A DNA stretch of 64,000 nucleotides from Paenibacillus sp. BK033 (GTDB taxonomy: Bacteria; Bacillota; Bacilli; Paenibacillales; Paenibacillaceae). The stretch is taken from contig NZ_SLVP01000002.1 in NCBI RefSeq assembly GCF_004345425.1, positions 434,001 through 498,000 of the forward strand, in the 5' to 3' direction. Under the pieces are notes generated by a model, which did no database searches, was not told the DNA's origin, and saw only the letters and a list, made by a program, of their open reading frames with translations. Of this stretch, positions 7,850 through 17,300 are shown in pieces; position 1 is the first letter of the stretch; each line of letters begins with the position of its first letter. Made by a program: the position numbers and the translations under genes.

Positions 7850-8674
7850 TTACCCTTTGACCGCCCCTTCGGTAATGCCTTGGATGATCCACCGCTGGAA
7901 AAACGCGAAGATCAGGACGATCGGAATGGACGAAAGAATCAGCGATGCAAGAATCAGCGCCCAGTCCCGGCTGTATTTGCCGAAGAACATATTGATCGTC
8001 AATACGAGCGTATACTGGCGATAATCGTTCAACAGCAGCACCGGCAGCAGGAAGTCGTTCCACAGCCAGAGTAGATTCAGCACAACGATGGTAAACGTGA
8101 TCGGCAAGAGCAACGGAAAAATGATCAGGAAGAACCCTTTCCATTCGCCGCAGCCGTCCATGCTGGCCGATTCGTCCAGCTCCCGGGGAATGCCTTTAAC
8201 GAAACCGTGATAGAGGAAAATGGCCATGTTGACGCCAAGCCCCGCGCATACGACACCGAGACCAAACGGTGAACCCTGAAGCCCGAGATCGCGGGCCATC
8301 TTCGTCAGCGTAACCATGATCGTCTGAAACGGAATGAGCATGGACGCTACGAACAGCATGAAGATCCAGCTGCTGAGACGGCTTCGCGTGCGCGACAGCT
8401 TATAACCAGCCAGGGAACTGCACGCAACGATGCCGACTATGCCCGTTACGGTCACAACGACGGTATTCCAGCCGCTTCGGAGCATATTTGCCTTCTTGAA
8501 GGCATCGGTGTAATTATCCAGTTTCCATGCTGACGGCAAACCTAACACGGAGTTGTATACCTCGCCTTCCGTCTTGAACGAATTGACGATGGCCATATAG
8601 ATGGGAAAGAGGAAGTAAACAGCCAGTACCGCAAGCACGAACCAGGCCAGAACCGGATAGAGTCGTCTGCTCAT
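7850..8674 (-). CDS. Importer A: CUT1 sugar ABC permease (MalG/UgpE-like)
   Basis: A 274-residue permease with six predicted helices. The cytoplasmic EAA loop reads ELDESASMDGCGEWKGFFLIIFP, with the conserved G at its usual place. It forms the import pore with the 305-residue partner encoded just upstream; the two genes overlap by 4 bases (ATGA at 8671-8674). The distal part, IQGITEGAVKG, is typical of the MalG class. It is the last gene of the importer A operon. No ATPase gene lies in the cluster, so a shared MsmX-type ATPase elsewhere is expected. Confidence 0.9.
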   Translation of the reverse strand: MSRRLYPVLAWFVLAVLAVYFLFPIYMAIVNSFKTEGEVYNSVLGLPSAWKLDNYTDAFKKANMLRSGWNTVVVTVTGIVGIVACSSLAGYKLSRTRSRLSSWIFMLFVASMLIPFQTIMVTLTKMARDLGLQGSPFGLGVVCAGLGVNMAIFLYHGFVKGIPRELDESASMDGCGEWKGFFLIIFPLLLPITFTIVVLNLLWLWNDFLLPVLLLNDYRQYTLVLTINMFFGKYSRDWALILASLILSSIPIVLIFAFFQRWIIQGITEGAVKG

Positions 8675-9561
8675 GCTTCCACCTCGCGCTTCTTCATGAC
8701 CGACACTTGAATCATGGTGATGACGAGAATAATCAGAAATAGAATGATCGCTTTGGCGCTGGCATAGCCGTATCGGTTGTTTCCTTGGTACGCTTCCTCG
8801 AGAATGTTCATCGTAATAACCTGCGTTCCCCGTCCCGGGCCTCCGCCGGTTAAGGCGTAGACCAGATCATATACCTTAAACGAGCTGTTTAAGGTCAAGA
8901 AGATGCAGATCGTCAGCGCGTGGGCGATTAACGGCAGCGTGATGTACCGGAGCATACGGAAAGGCGTCGCCCCGTCGATGATGGCCGCTTCCTTCAGATG
9001 CGAGGGAATCCCCTGGATCGCCGACATGTAAATCAACATCAGAGTGCCGACCCCGCCCCATAAGGACACTAGCAGAATCGACCAGAAGGATACCTGGGGA
9101 TCGCCAAGCCAGGACAGATCGAGGAATTTAAATACGGCGTATTCGGATAGGGCCGGAATAACCTTCGAGAAGACGAATACCCACATAAACGTACTGATAA
9201 TGACGCTGATCATGTTCGGCATAAAGAAAATGGTCCGGAACAGCCCTTTGCCCCGCGTACGGGATTCGATGAGCATCGCCAGCAGCAGGGCGAGTACGTT
9301 CTGGAAGACGACCGCGAAGATTACGTACTTGGCGGTGAACCAAATAGCCGAGCGGAAATAGCGGTCATCCCGCAGCGCCTCGACGAAATTTTGAATGCCC
9401 ACAAAATCGTAGGTCTTGTTCAGTCCGTTCCAATCCGTGAAGCTGTAGTAAGAGCCTTGGAGCATCGGAATAACCAGAAAAAGCAGATAAAGCACGAAGG
9501 CGGGCAGCACGAACAAAATGAGCGACAAGGTCGCTTTAGCTTTATAGCGTCGGCTCGTCAT
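8671..9561 (-). CDS. Importer A: CUT1 sugar ABC permease (MalF/UgpA-like)
   Basis: About 296 residues from the preferred start ATG 9561, which has AAGGAG eleven bases upstream; an in-frame ATG at 9588 lacks such a site. Six membrane segments, with the EAA loop HLKEAAIIDGATPFRMLRYI and the DLVYALTGGGPGRGT stretch characteristic of UgpA/MalF-type permeases. It pairs with the MalG-type subunit encoded next. The lipoprotein gene of the same system lies upstream, 96 bases away. The sugar cannot be predicted from the permeases. Confidence 0.9.
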   Translation of the reverse strand: MTSRRYKAKATLSLILFVLPAFVLYLLFLVIPMLQGSYYSFTDWNGLNKTYDFVGIQNFVEALRDDRYFRSAIWFTAKYVIFAVVFQNVLALLLAMLIESRTRGKGLFRTIFFMPNMISVIISTFMWVFVFSKVIPALSEYAVFKFLDLSWLGDPQVSFWSILLVSLWGGVGTLMLIYMSAIQGIPSHLKEAAIIDGATPFRMLRYITLPLIAHALTICIFLTLNSSFKVYDLVYALTGGGPGRGTQVITMNILEEAYQGNNRYGYASAKAIILFLIILVITMIQVSVMKKREVEA

Positions 9562-9657
9562 GATTGCATTCACTCCTTGGGAAGACATAGCCTGCTCCCG
9601 CCTGACCCAAGGGGCCTTGCGGAAACAGGATACGCTCGTTTTGATCCTGGCTTCGAG

Positions 9658-11005
9658 TTACTTGGCGGCTGCCGCGTTAGCTTCCTTCCATGCCTTGTCC
9701 AATTGCTTGATAACGTCTTCCTTGGACAGCTTCTTGTCAAAGTAGGATTGCAGCGCTTTGCCCGACTCGTCTTTAACCGCGGATGGAATCGCAGGGTCCC
9801 TGTAGGATTGGCCTTTGTTCACGTAAACGGCGGCGTCTTCTACCCAAGGGTAAGGTTTAAAGGTATGGTTCTTGGAAACCGGATTGAATTTCAGGCTTTG
9901 GTACAGATCGTTTGATGCTTGGTCGTCGAGAATGAAGTTGAGCAGGTCGATCGCGACCTCCTTGTTCTTGCTGGTCGGGGGCACGGACAGTGCCGTAGAC
10001 ACGGATACGTTAATGCGCAGCGAAGCCGGATCGTCGTTAATCGGCAGCGGCGCGACGCCGAATTCTGCCTTGTCATTCATTTTCAGGATGCTGTCCGCAT
10101 CCCACGGGCCTTGCACCCACATTGCCGCTTTGCCATTCGCGAAATCGGCAGCGCCATCGTCGTTGCCTTTCTCGAATGCCCGATCCGTGCCATTCGCGTT
10201 GACAAGATCAATGATGTCGAACATTTCCTTAATGTCGGCGAAGCTGCCTTGGTCAGTGTTCATTTTATCCATGAAGTCCGGGTGGCTGCTGTTGACGAGC
10301 CCGCCTACCGTCAGCGGCAGGAACAATTGCGGAATCCAGCTTTCCTTGTAGCTGAGCAGGAACGGCGTCACCTTGTTGTCCTTCAGCTTCTGCACAACCG
10401 CTTTCATTTCGGTCAGCGTGTTAGGCGGCGTGATGCCGAGATCGCTAAAAATCTTCTTGTTATACAGGTAGCCCCACGACAAACTTTCCATAGGCACCGC
10501 AACGACCTTGCCGTCCATGGAAACGAGCTCCTTGATGCCGTCGATAAGCTTGCCCGCCAGCGGCTGGTCGGACAAGTCCGTCAAATAGCCGGCCTTGTAG
10601 GAAGGTAGGCATATCATTGCCCGCATGAAGGCTGAATACATCGGGTACGTCACCCGTGGCGAGACGGGTTTTCAAGATTTGAGGAGCGTTGTCCGCGCCC
10701 GGATACTCGGAGTTGAACGTGACTTCAATGTTTTTCTCGGCCTTCTCTTTCTCCGCGAATTTCTCGAAATAGCCGTCGAACTGGTCGCGGAATCGGTCTA
10801 GACCGCCGAGGAAGATCTTCAGCTCTACTTTCTTCGGAGCTCCCGAAGGTTTGTTGTCGGCCGCCGTATTTGAAGGAGCATCATTCGCCCCGCTTGCTTG
10901 CGTGTTCCCGGCTCCCTCTCCGTTATCCGAGTTGCCTCCACCGGAGCAGGCTGCCGTTAGTCCCAATATTGTAACCGCTGTCAAGATCGAAATCGTTTTC
11001 TTCAT
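9658..11005 (-). pseudogene. Importer A: sugar-binding lipoprotein gene, frameshifted
   Basis: Two overlapping frames make one COG1653-type (UgpB-like) solute-binding protein. The first, 10460-11005, carries the signal peptide and lipobox (LGLTAAC, C20) and reads to HAGNDMPTF. The second, from about 10600 to 9658, resumes at YKAGYLTDLSDQPLAGK and runs to the stop. One extra C near 10600, in TTCCTAC on the coding strand, accounts for the break; without it the product is about 448 residues, a normal length. The rest shows no decay, so a recent mutation or an assembly error is equally possible. As written the protein is truncated, which would disable importer A. Confidence 0.85.
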
Positions 11006-11024
11006 TTCAAGACCTCCCTAAGTA

Positions 11025-11040
11025 TGGATAACGCTTACAT
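11025..11040 (-). promoter_or_regulatory. CcpA cre-like site before the importer A lipoprotein gene
   Basis: The minus strand reads ATGTAAGCGTTATCCA, which matches the cre pattern WTGNAANCGNWNNCAW at all but one position. It ends about 20 bases before the lipoprotein start, next to the AGGGAGG ribosome site, so binding would block the transcript near its start. It suggests carbon catabolite repression of importer A. Confidence 0.55.
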
Positions 11041-11164
11041 CATGAGTATAACGGGAGACAGCACCTTTGGCATTGGACCGCATTTGCGTGATTTTATGGA
11101 CGATATTGATATTAGAAGGTTGATCGATGCGCTATATGACCCTGTCCGGCCTACCAGTTCGCCA

Positions 11165-12235
11165 TCACGGCTCCTCCGTTTCCCGTCTCGCCTGCGCAGG
11201 CGTTATACCCGTCACTTTTTTGAAAATGCGGTGAAAATAGGTCAGGTCGGAATAACCAACCGCTTCCGCCGCGCTTTTGATCGAAACGGAGGACCGCAGC
11301 AGCCGGTTAGCCTCTTCAACCCGCTTCATAACGATGTAGTCCATGACCGTTGAGCCTGTCGCCTGCTTGAATGTCCGCGCCAGATGCTCCTTGCTGACGA
11401 AGTAGAGGCTCGCGATCGACTCCAGCGTAATCGGCTCCGCGTACGAACGGTTGAGGAACTGGCGGATATGCTCGATATCGAGACGATGCTTGCTTTGGCG
11501 CGACTGAATCGTCTGCTCCAATACCGCTCCGTACGAGGAGCGGAGCATGCCGATCCACTGCTCGAGCGGCGTGAAATCGGTGACGAAGAACGATGCTGCC
11601 TGCTCCGGAAGCGCCGTGGCGGAATCGATGCCGGCTTTCGCCATCAGTTCGTCCAGCAGCAGCATGAAATGCTTGTAAAGTAAATGATGCAGACCCGGGG
11701 CGGGCGTTGCCTGCGATCCCAGCAGTGCTTCAAGCGCCTCGAACGACTCGCGGACAGCCTCGGCCCGCAGCTCCTGAAACTGCCGCGAGATCTGCTCCTT
11801 ATATTCGGTCACGACGTTCATGACGTCCTTGTTCATGGGCTGCGCGGCATGAAGGCCCCGTGCGATTCGCAGCTCCGATACAGCCTTTTCCAGCGCCCGG
11901 TTCAATTCCTCCGCCTGCACGGGCTTCAGGATATATTCATCCACTCTGGAGAGAATCGCTTGCTTCGTGTACGCGAAATCGTCGAAGCCGCTGATGACGA
12001 TTTTCCTTATGAAGGGATAATCCACCGTCAGCTTCTTCAGCAGCTCCGCGCCGTCCATACCGCGCATTCGCATGTCCGTGATCACGATGTCCGGATGGAT
12101 CTGATCGATAATCCGCAGCCCGCTTAATCCCTCTTCCGCTTCTTCCACCTGATTAATCCCGAATCGTTCCCAATCCGCGAGCCGCTTAATGCTGTCGCGC
12201 GTCCAGAATTCATCGTCGATGATAACCGCCTTCAT
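11165..12235 (-). CDS. YesN-type response regulator with AraC DNA-binding domain
   Basis: 356 residues. The receiver domain (1-120) has the acidic pair D7-D8, phosphoacceptor D54 (DIVITDMRMRG) and K103-type lysine in YILKPVQ. A helical linker leads to two AraC helix-turn-helix units at 255-350 (LESIASLYFVSKEHLARTF; KSAAEAVGYSDLTYFHRIF). It overlaps the kinase gene by 4 bases (ATGA). Such pairs sit beside CUT1 importers and activate them when the kinase senses the sugar. The ATG at 12235 is preceded by GGGGAGA. It lies immediately upstream of the importer A lipoprotein gene. Confidence 0.9.
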   Translation of the reverse strand: MKAVIIDDEFWTRDSIKRLADWERFGINQVEEAEEGLSGLRIIDQIHPDIVITDMRMRGMDGAELLKKLTVDYPFIRKIVISGFDDFAYTKQAILSRVDEYILKPVQAEELNRALEKAVSELRIARGLHAAQPMNKDVMNVVTEYKEQISRQFQELRAEAVRESFEALEALLGSQATPAPGLHHLLYKHFMLLLDELMAKAGIDSATALPEQAASFFVTDFTPLEQWIGMLRSSYGAVLEQTIQSRQSKHRLDIEHIRQFLNRSYAEPITLESIASLYFVSKEHLARTFKQATGSTVMDYIVMKRVEEANRLLRSSVSIKSAAEAVGYSDLTYFHRIFKKVTGITPAQARRETEEP

Positions 12236-14025
12236 GTCTTCTCCCCCTCTTCGTGTGCGGGAATGAGCAGCTTAACGGTTGTTCCCGCCTTCCATTCACT
12301 TGAGATAAACAGTCCGTATTCGTCGCCGAACAGCAGCTTAATCCGAGCGTTGACGTTGCTTATCCCCATACTTTCTCCGTTCTCCTGCCCGTCCGCGGGC
12401 TGGCTGAGCTGACGGCGGATATCGGCCAGTCGCGATTCTTCGATGCCTATTCCGTTGTCGGCGATGCTGATTTCAATCTCGTCCAGCACCTTCTCTACCC
12501 GAATCGTTATCGACCAGGCATCCATTTTCCCCTCCAGCCCGTGAAAGAAGCAGTTCTCCACGATCGGCTGAAGCGAGAATTTCGGAATTGTGCAGCCCAG
12601 GCATTCCTCGTCCGCGTCGATCCGAACCTCGATCATGCTCTGGAAGCGCAGCTTTTGGATCTGCAGGTAGTTCCGCGCATGCTCCAGCTCGTCCGCGACC
12701 GTAACGAGGTCCGATTTCATTCGGATCGTATAACGGAACAAATCGCTAATCGCTCGGACATGCTCATTGATCTCCGGTACGTTCCTGGACAACGCGATGC
12801 CTCCGATTGCCTGCAGCGCGTTATGCAAAAAATGCGGATTGATCTGCGCCTGCATCGCTTTTACCTGAGCCGTTCGTTTCTCAATCGTGGCCTTGTACTC
12901 CGTCTGGATCAGCTCTTTGATCCGGCCAAGCATCGAATTGAACCGGCGCTCCAGCGTGCCGATCTCGTCGCTTCTCGGTTCCCGGATGTCCACCTCAAAA
13001 TTTTGAATTTCGACGGCCTTCATCGACTGCGTAAGTCTAATGATCGGCCGGGTCGTGATGTACGCGATCAGCACCGAAGCCGCAATCGCGACGATCGCGA
13101 ACGCCAGCGCCGTGATCAGGCTGAAATTCAGCGTTGAAGACGCTCCTTCGGTTACGTATTCCATCGGAATAAATTTTACGATCCAGACTTGTCCCGACAC
13201 GCTTGGCTGATAGAACAGGAAGCCCCGCTTCGATTCCTTATAGCCTTGACCGCCGGGTCCGGCAAGTGCCGCCTTCACCGTCTCCGGTTCGGTGGCGATC
13301 CGTTCGGAATACGGATTGTACATGACGTTGCCGTCCGCATCCGCCACGAACACCTCGCTGTTCGACTCCGAGTGGACCATGTCGAGCACGCTGTTCATCA
13401 TTTTCCACCGCACCTCGAGCTTGACGCCCCCTAGCACCTCCCGGTCCGGGAACCGGTTCATGCTCCTTACAATGGAGAAGGTGTTCTTCCCGTTGTTAAG
13501 CAATAAATTCAAGCTCTCGTGCGACCGCCCGATCGCCCCCCAATCCACCTGCGGCGTCTTCAAACGATCGGTCGAGATACCCGCGTCCTTATCGACGACG
13601 TAGAGGCGATTTTGAGATTTCAGATACAGCGCAACCTGCGCAATGTTCTTGTTGTTGGCGCTGTACAACGACTTCAGCCTGTCGATCGTATATTGGTTTA
13701 CGAACGAAGGCGTGCCCTCGCTCTGAACCGCGCCGTCGTTCGCGTTCGGGAACAACGTGCTGTCAAGAAGAAGCGAATAGGAAACTGCCTGCAGCTGATC
13801 GAATTTCTCGTCGAAATATTTAGCCGCCCATTCCATCCGGGATTCATTCGACCGGATGACCTCCGAGGCGAGCGAATGCTTGGTCGTCTTCGTGGCGAAC
13901 AGCGTGACGAGCGACAGCGGCAGCACGGCGATCAGCACCATGAGCAGCATAAGCTTGTACCGAAGGCTGATTTGAAACGGGCGGACGATTCCCCGCAAAG
14001 CATGATTGACCCACTTGATCCTCAT
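12232..14025 (-). CDS. YesM-type sensor histidine kinase
   Basis: About 597 residues from ATG 14025, which has GAGGGG six bases upstream; an in-frame ATG at 14055 has no such site. A first membrane helix (about 25-45 in this numbering) is followed by a large extracytoplasmic sensor region, a second helix near 300, a HAMP linker, and the His_kinase domain (QINPHFLHNALQAIGG, phosphoacceptor H). The ATPase domain carries NCFFHGLE and DNGIGIEE. It senses an extracellular ligand and phosphorylates the overlapping YesN-type regulator. A cre-like site lies about 60 bases upstream. Confidence 0.9.
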   Translation of the reverse strand: MRIKWVNHALRGIVRPFQISLRYKLMLLMVLIAVLPLSLVTLFATKTTKHSLASEVIRSNESRMEWAAKYFDEKFDQLQAVSYSLLLDSTLFPNANDGAVQSEGTPSFVNQYTIDRLKSLYSANNKNIAQVALYLKSQNRLYVVDKDAGISTDRLKTPQVDWGAIGRSHESLNLLLNNGKNTFSIVRSMNRFPDREVLGGVKLEVRWKMMNSVLDMVHSESNSEVFVADADGNVMYNPYSERIATEPETVKAALAGPGGQGYKESKRGFLFYQPSVSGQVWIVKFIPMEYVTEGASSTLNFSLITALAFAIVAIAASVLIAYITTRPIIRLTQSMKAVEIQNFEVDIREPRSDEIGTLERRFNSMLGRIKELIQTEYKATIEKRTAQVKAMQAQINPHFLHNALQAIGGIALSRNVPEINEHVRAISDLFRYTIRMKSDLVTVADELEHARNYLQIQKLRFQSMIEVRIDADEECLGCTIPKFSLQPIVENCFFHGLEGKMDAWSITIRVEKVLDEIEISIADNGIGIEESRLADIRRQLSQPADGQENGESMGISNVNARIKLLFGDEYGLFISSEWKAGTTVKLLIPAHEEGEKT

Positions 14026-14082
14026 CGGCATCCCCTCTTGTACGTATGATGGCATCTACAGTTTGACCTCGGCCTCGCCAAG

Positions 14083-14098
14083 TTGTCAACGCTTTCAT
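14083..14098 (-). promoter_or_regulatory. CcpA cre-like site upstream of importer A's kinase
   Basis: The minus strand reads ATGAAAGCGTTGACAA, a full match to the cre pattern WTGNAANCGNWNNCAW. It lies about 58 bases before the kinase start at 14025, where it could block the promoter. Together with the site at 11025 it points to glucose-type repression of both the sensor pair and the importer. Confidence 0.7.
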
Positions 14099-14279
14099 TA
14101 TTCGAGACTCCGCATCCCGCAAAACATCCAAAAAGCGCAGCATCGCCGAATTCACGGTAGATAGCCTTTCGCTCCATGAATCTCTACACCGTCAAACGCT
14201 AAAAAATCCGTCTGATTGCTTCTCCGAATTTCTTGTTTAAATCCTCGATTCCGGAATCCAGTAGCTAGTAAACTTGCAA

Positions 14280-14324
14280 AAACGATCACTCCCCGGCAGC
14301 CGAAATGCCGGAAAGCGATCGTTT
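14280..14324 (-). terminator. Terminator after the SLH phosphoesterase gene
   Basis: A hairpin with AAACGATC (14280-14287) pairing with GATCGTTT (14317-14324) outside and CCGGCA/TGCCGG inside. On the minus strand it is followed by a short T run. It lies about 45 bases past the SLH gene's stop and isolates that gene from importer A's kinase. Confidence 0.7.
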
Positions 14325-14367
14325 ATTGTTTGTGTCTTCGTATGAACTTGCAACGACTTAATTCATT

Positions 14368-17300
14368 TTACTTTTCCATGGCTTTGAGCAAGGTCGCTAG
14401 CATCTTAGCCGCTTCTCCTCTAGATGCGCTTTTCTCTGGGGAGAATTGATTATTAGGCATGCCGCTTACAATCCCGGCTTGCTGCGCCTTTTTCACAGCC
14501 TCGCGCGCATAGGAGGAAATAGTGGCTTCGTCCTTGAAATGAACGGGCTGGGCGTTGGTCTCCAAGGTGTATCCGAGCAAGTCGGACAGTCGTACAAGAA
14601 TAACCGCCATTTGTTCCCTCGAAATTTTCTCGTTGGGAGCAAAAACATTTGGTTTTACTCCAAGCACGATGCTATTCTTCTTCGCCCATTCAACGTAAGG
14701 CGAGTACCAGGCGTCCGGCCTGACGTCCGCGAACGAGCTGTTCGTGAACCCGGACACGTCCGCTCCGGCCGCTCCGGCGATCAACTTGACGAATTCACCG
14801 CGCGTGATCGTGTTATTCGGCAGGAACTGGCTGTCGTTAACGCCGCTTATCATGTCCTTGCCAACCAGATAATAGATGTCCGCTTTGGCCCAGTGAGCGT
14901 CGGCGTCTTTGAAATCCAAGATCTTCTGCGACGTTAGCACGTACTCGACCGACGTCGAGGAAGTGAAAGGAATCGCTACGTTTCCGTTTTCGTCGGCGGT
15001 AAGCTCGGATACGAGCACAGGCGCTTGATCGGCGGAATTTACCGCGTAGAAGAAGAGCTTTTTGCCTGCTTGATCTTTGCTCGTCGGGATTTCAAGCGTC
15101 ATTTTCCCCGGAAGTGCTCCGTTCTGATTGAGAGACAAGCCCATAACGACTTTCTTTCTATTCAGTTGAACAGGGGTCGAAACCTTCCCTACGGGAGCTT
15201 GATTTTTGACGTTAACGCCTAAGTCTGCGTCAGCGTTAGGATTCGTGATGTCCGCGCCAATGACTTTCCATTTGTAGCCGTTGCCCGCGAACGTCATCGT
15301 TGCGTTCTTGTCTTTCGCGAGTTCCGCGAAGACGCCGGCTTTCACGACGCTGTCCTTAGTCAAATCGACATCCGGTTTAGTCGCGACCGGACCGCCATTG
15401 TCTGGAGCCGGAGGCGTAATCGGCTTGGCAACGATTTTCGCGATGGCCGTCGCCTTCAATCCGCTGAACGTAACCGTGATCTCTTCGTCGCCCTCGGCAT
15501 CTGCGAGGATGACTCCGGCATCTTGCATGTGTGCCTTTCCGTTCTTGAAGCTGAAGGTAACGTCCTTCGCGTCAAGGGCGTAAACCGCGCCGTAAGCGTT
15601 AGTCGCTTTGATCGTCGGGATGAACGTACCGCCCACTTGAGTGGATTCAGGAACGTACAAGTTCAGCTTGACAGGCGTGACGTCCGTAGGCTTGACCGTC
15701 TCGACCGTGACGGAGCTGGCTTTTCCTCCGGAAACTCCCGTAATAACCGCGGAACCGCTGGACTTGGATGTGACTGCGCCATTCTCGTCCACGGAAGCGA
15801 CCGCTTCATTACTCGAGCTCCACTTGATTCCGACCAGATCGTGATTGTTAATTTGGGTCACATAATTGGCAGGATACTCTCGGAAATCGCCGAACATATC
15901 CAATTGGACCTTGGAACCAATAACCGCACTCATCTTATTGCCGATGATGGCTTCGTTTTTAATGTACGTTTTCGTGAGAAGCGGGTCGTAAGTAAATTTC
16001 ATCTTGCCGTCGGTAAGCGTTATTTTGCCGCTTCCCAACATATCCCCGTCTCCGTGCGAGACATAGGTTTTATCCGCGCCATTGCCGGTGATGATGTATT
16101 TTACTCCGTCTACGTCCCATGTTTGAAGCGTATGAAGGTGTCCGAACAAACTGTAAATCTCGGTGTCCGGATGGGCCTTTTTATACTCGCCGAGAATAGA
16201 TTCGTATCTCTTCGCATCCTCTGCGTCCATTTGGTGAGCCGTACCGAACGAATCCCTTGTAATAACATGGTCGAATACGAGCACGTTCTTCTTCGTGTTT
16301 TTGGCTAGAACGTCCTCCAGCCAATGGAACTGGGTGGAATCCGATTCGGTAATGCTTTGAATATAAGCCGAATTCAACATAATGATCTGCGTGTCTCCGT
16401 ATTCGAAATGCTGCGTCGGAGAACCGAATTTCTTGTAAAAGATGTCGAGCGTGTTCTTAAAGGCCTCATGGTTGCCCGCGAGCACGAAGAACGGCTTGGC
16501 ACCGAACAGCTTGGTGAAATCGTCCGCCTGATCGTACTGCAATTGCGAGCCGTCGTCGACGATGTCGCCCATGTGCATGACCAAGGAAGTATCGTCGGCT
16601 GCCGCGCGGCTAAACAGCTTTTGGGTAAAAGCGTTGCCTTGCGTATCCGGAATAACCGAGATGCTGAAGTTATGGCCGTCCGCAGGCTGGGCGACGGCTT
16701 CGAGCGTCAATTCATCCTTATAGGTTGGCATGGCATTCCCCGCATTATCCCGGGCATTGATGCTTAAGGTATAGTCGCCATTCGCCAAGTTGCTTGCCGG
16801 TTCGGCATAGCCCCAACCCGTGTTGGCATCGTAATACACAGGCAGCTCGATATCATTCATCCTAACGGAAATGCTCGCCGGATCCACTTGCGATTTGCTA
16901 TCCAACAGCTTGAACGTTACCCTAGGCGTCGGAATTTTCACCTTGACATCTTTCGTCGGCGTTACGTCCGTCATCGTCGGAGCTTCTTCGTCCGGCGTCA
17001 AATCCACATGGTACGTTTTATCGATCCAAGGAACGGACTGGTTGCCTGCTCCGTCCTTTGCTTCAACGTATACCCTGTAATCCCCTTGAACCAGATTTTC
17101 CAGCTTGAAGCTGAGACGACCCGTATCTTTGTCGTAAGTATAAGTCTGAGGCGCGTCGTTCACTTTGACGATAATGCTGTCCTCTTTCACGCCCGAGAGG
17201 TTATCGGTTATCGTCGTCGAGAAATCAAGGGTGCTGTCGAACCAGCCGTCCGACGATGGGAGCGTATTGGTGAATACGGGACCGCTGATGTCTTGAACGT

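Larger units (their letters stand above)
14026..14367. other. Intergenic region holding a cre site and a terminator
   Basis: The 342 bases between the YesM kinase and the SLH protein contain the cre-like site at 14083-14098 and a hairpin terminator at 14280-14324. No gene-like frame with a ribosome site was seen between them. A weak AATAAT element upstream of the cre site is a possible kinase promoter. Confidence 0.5.
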
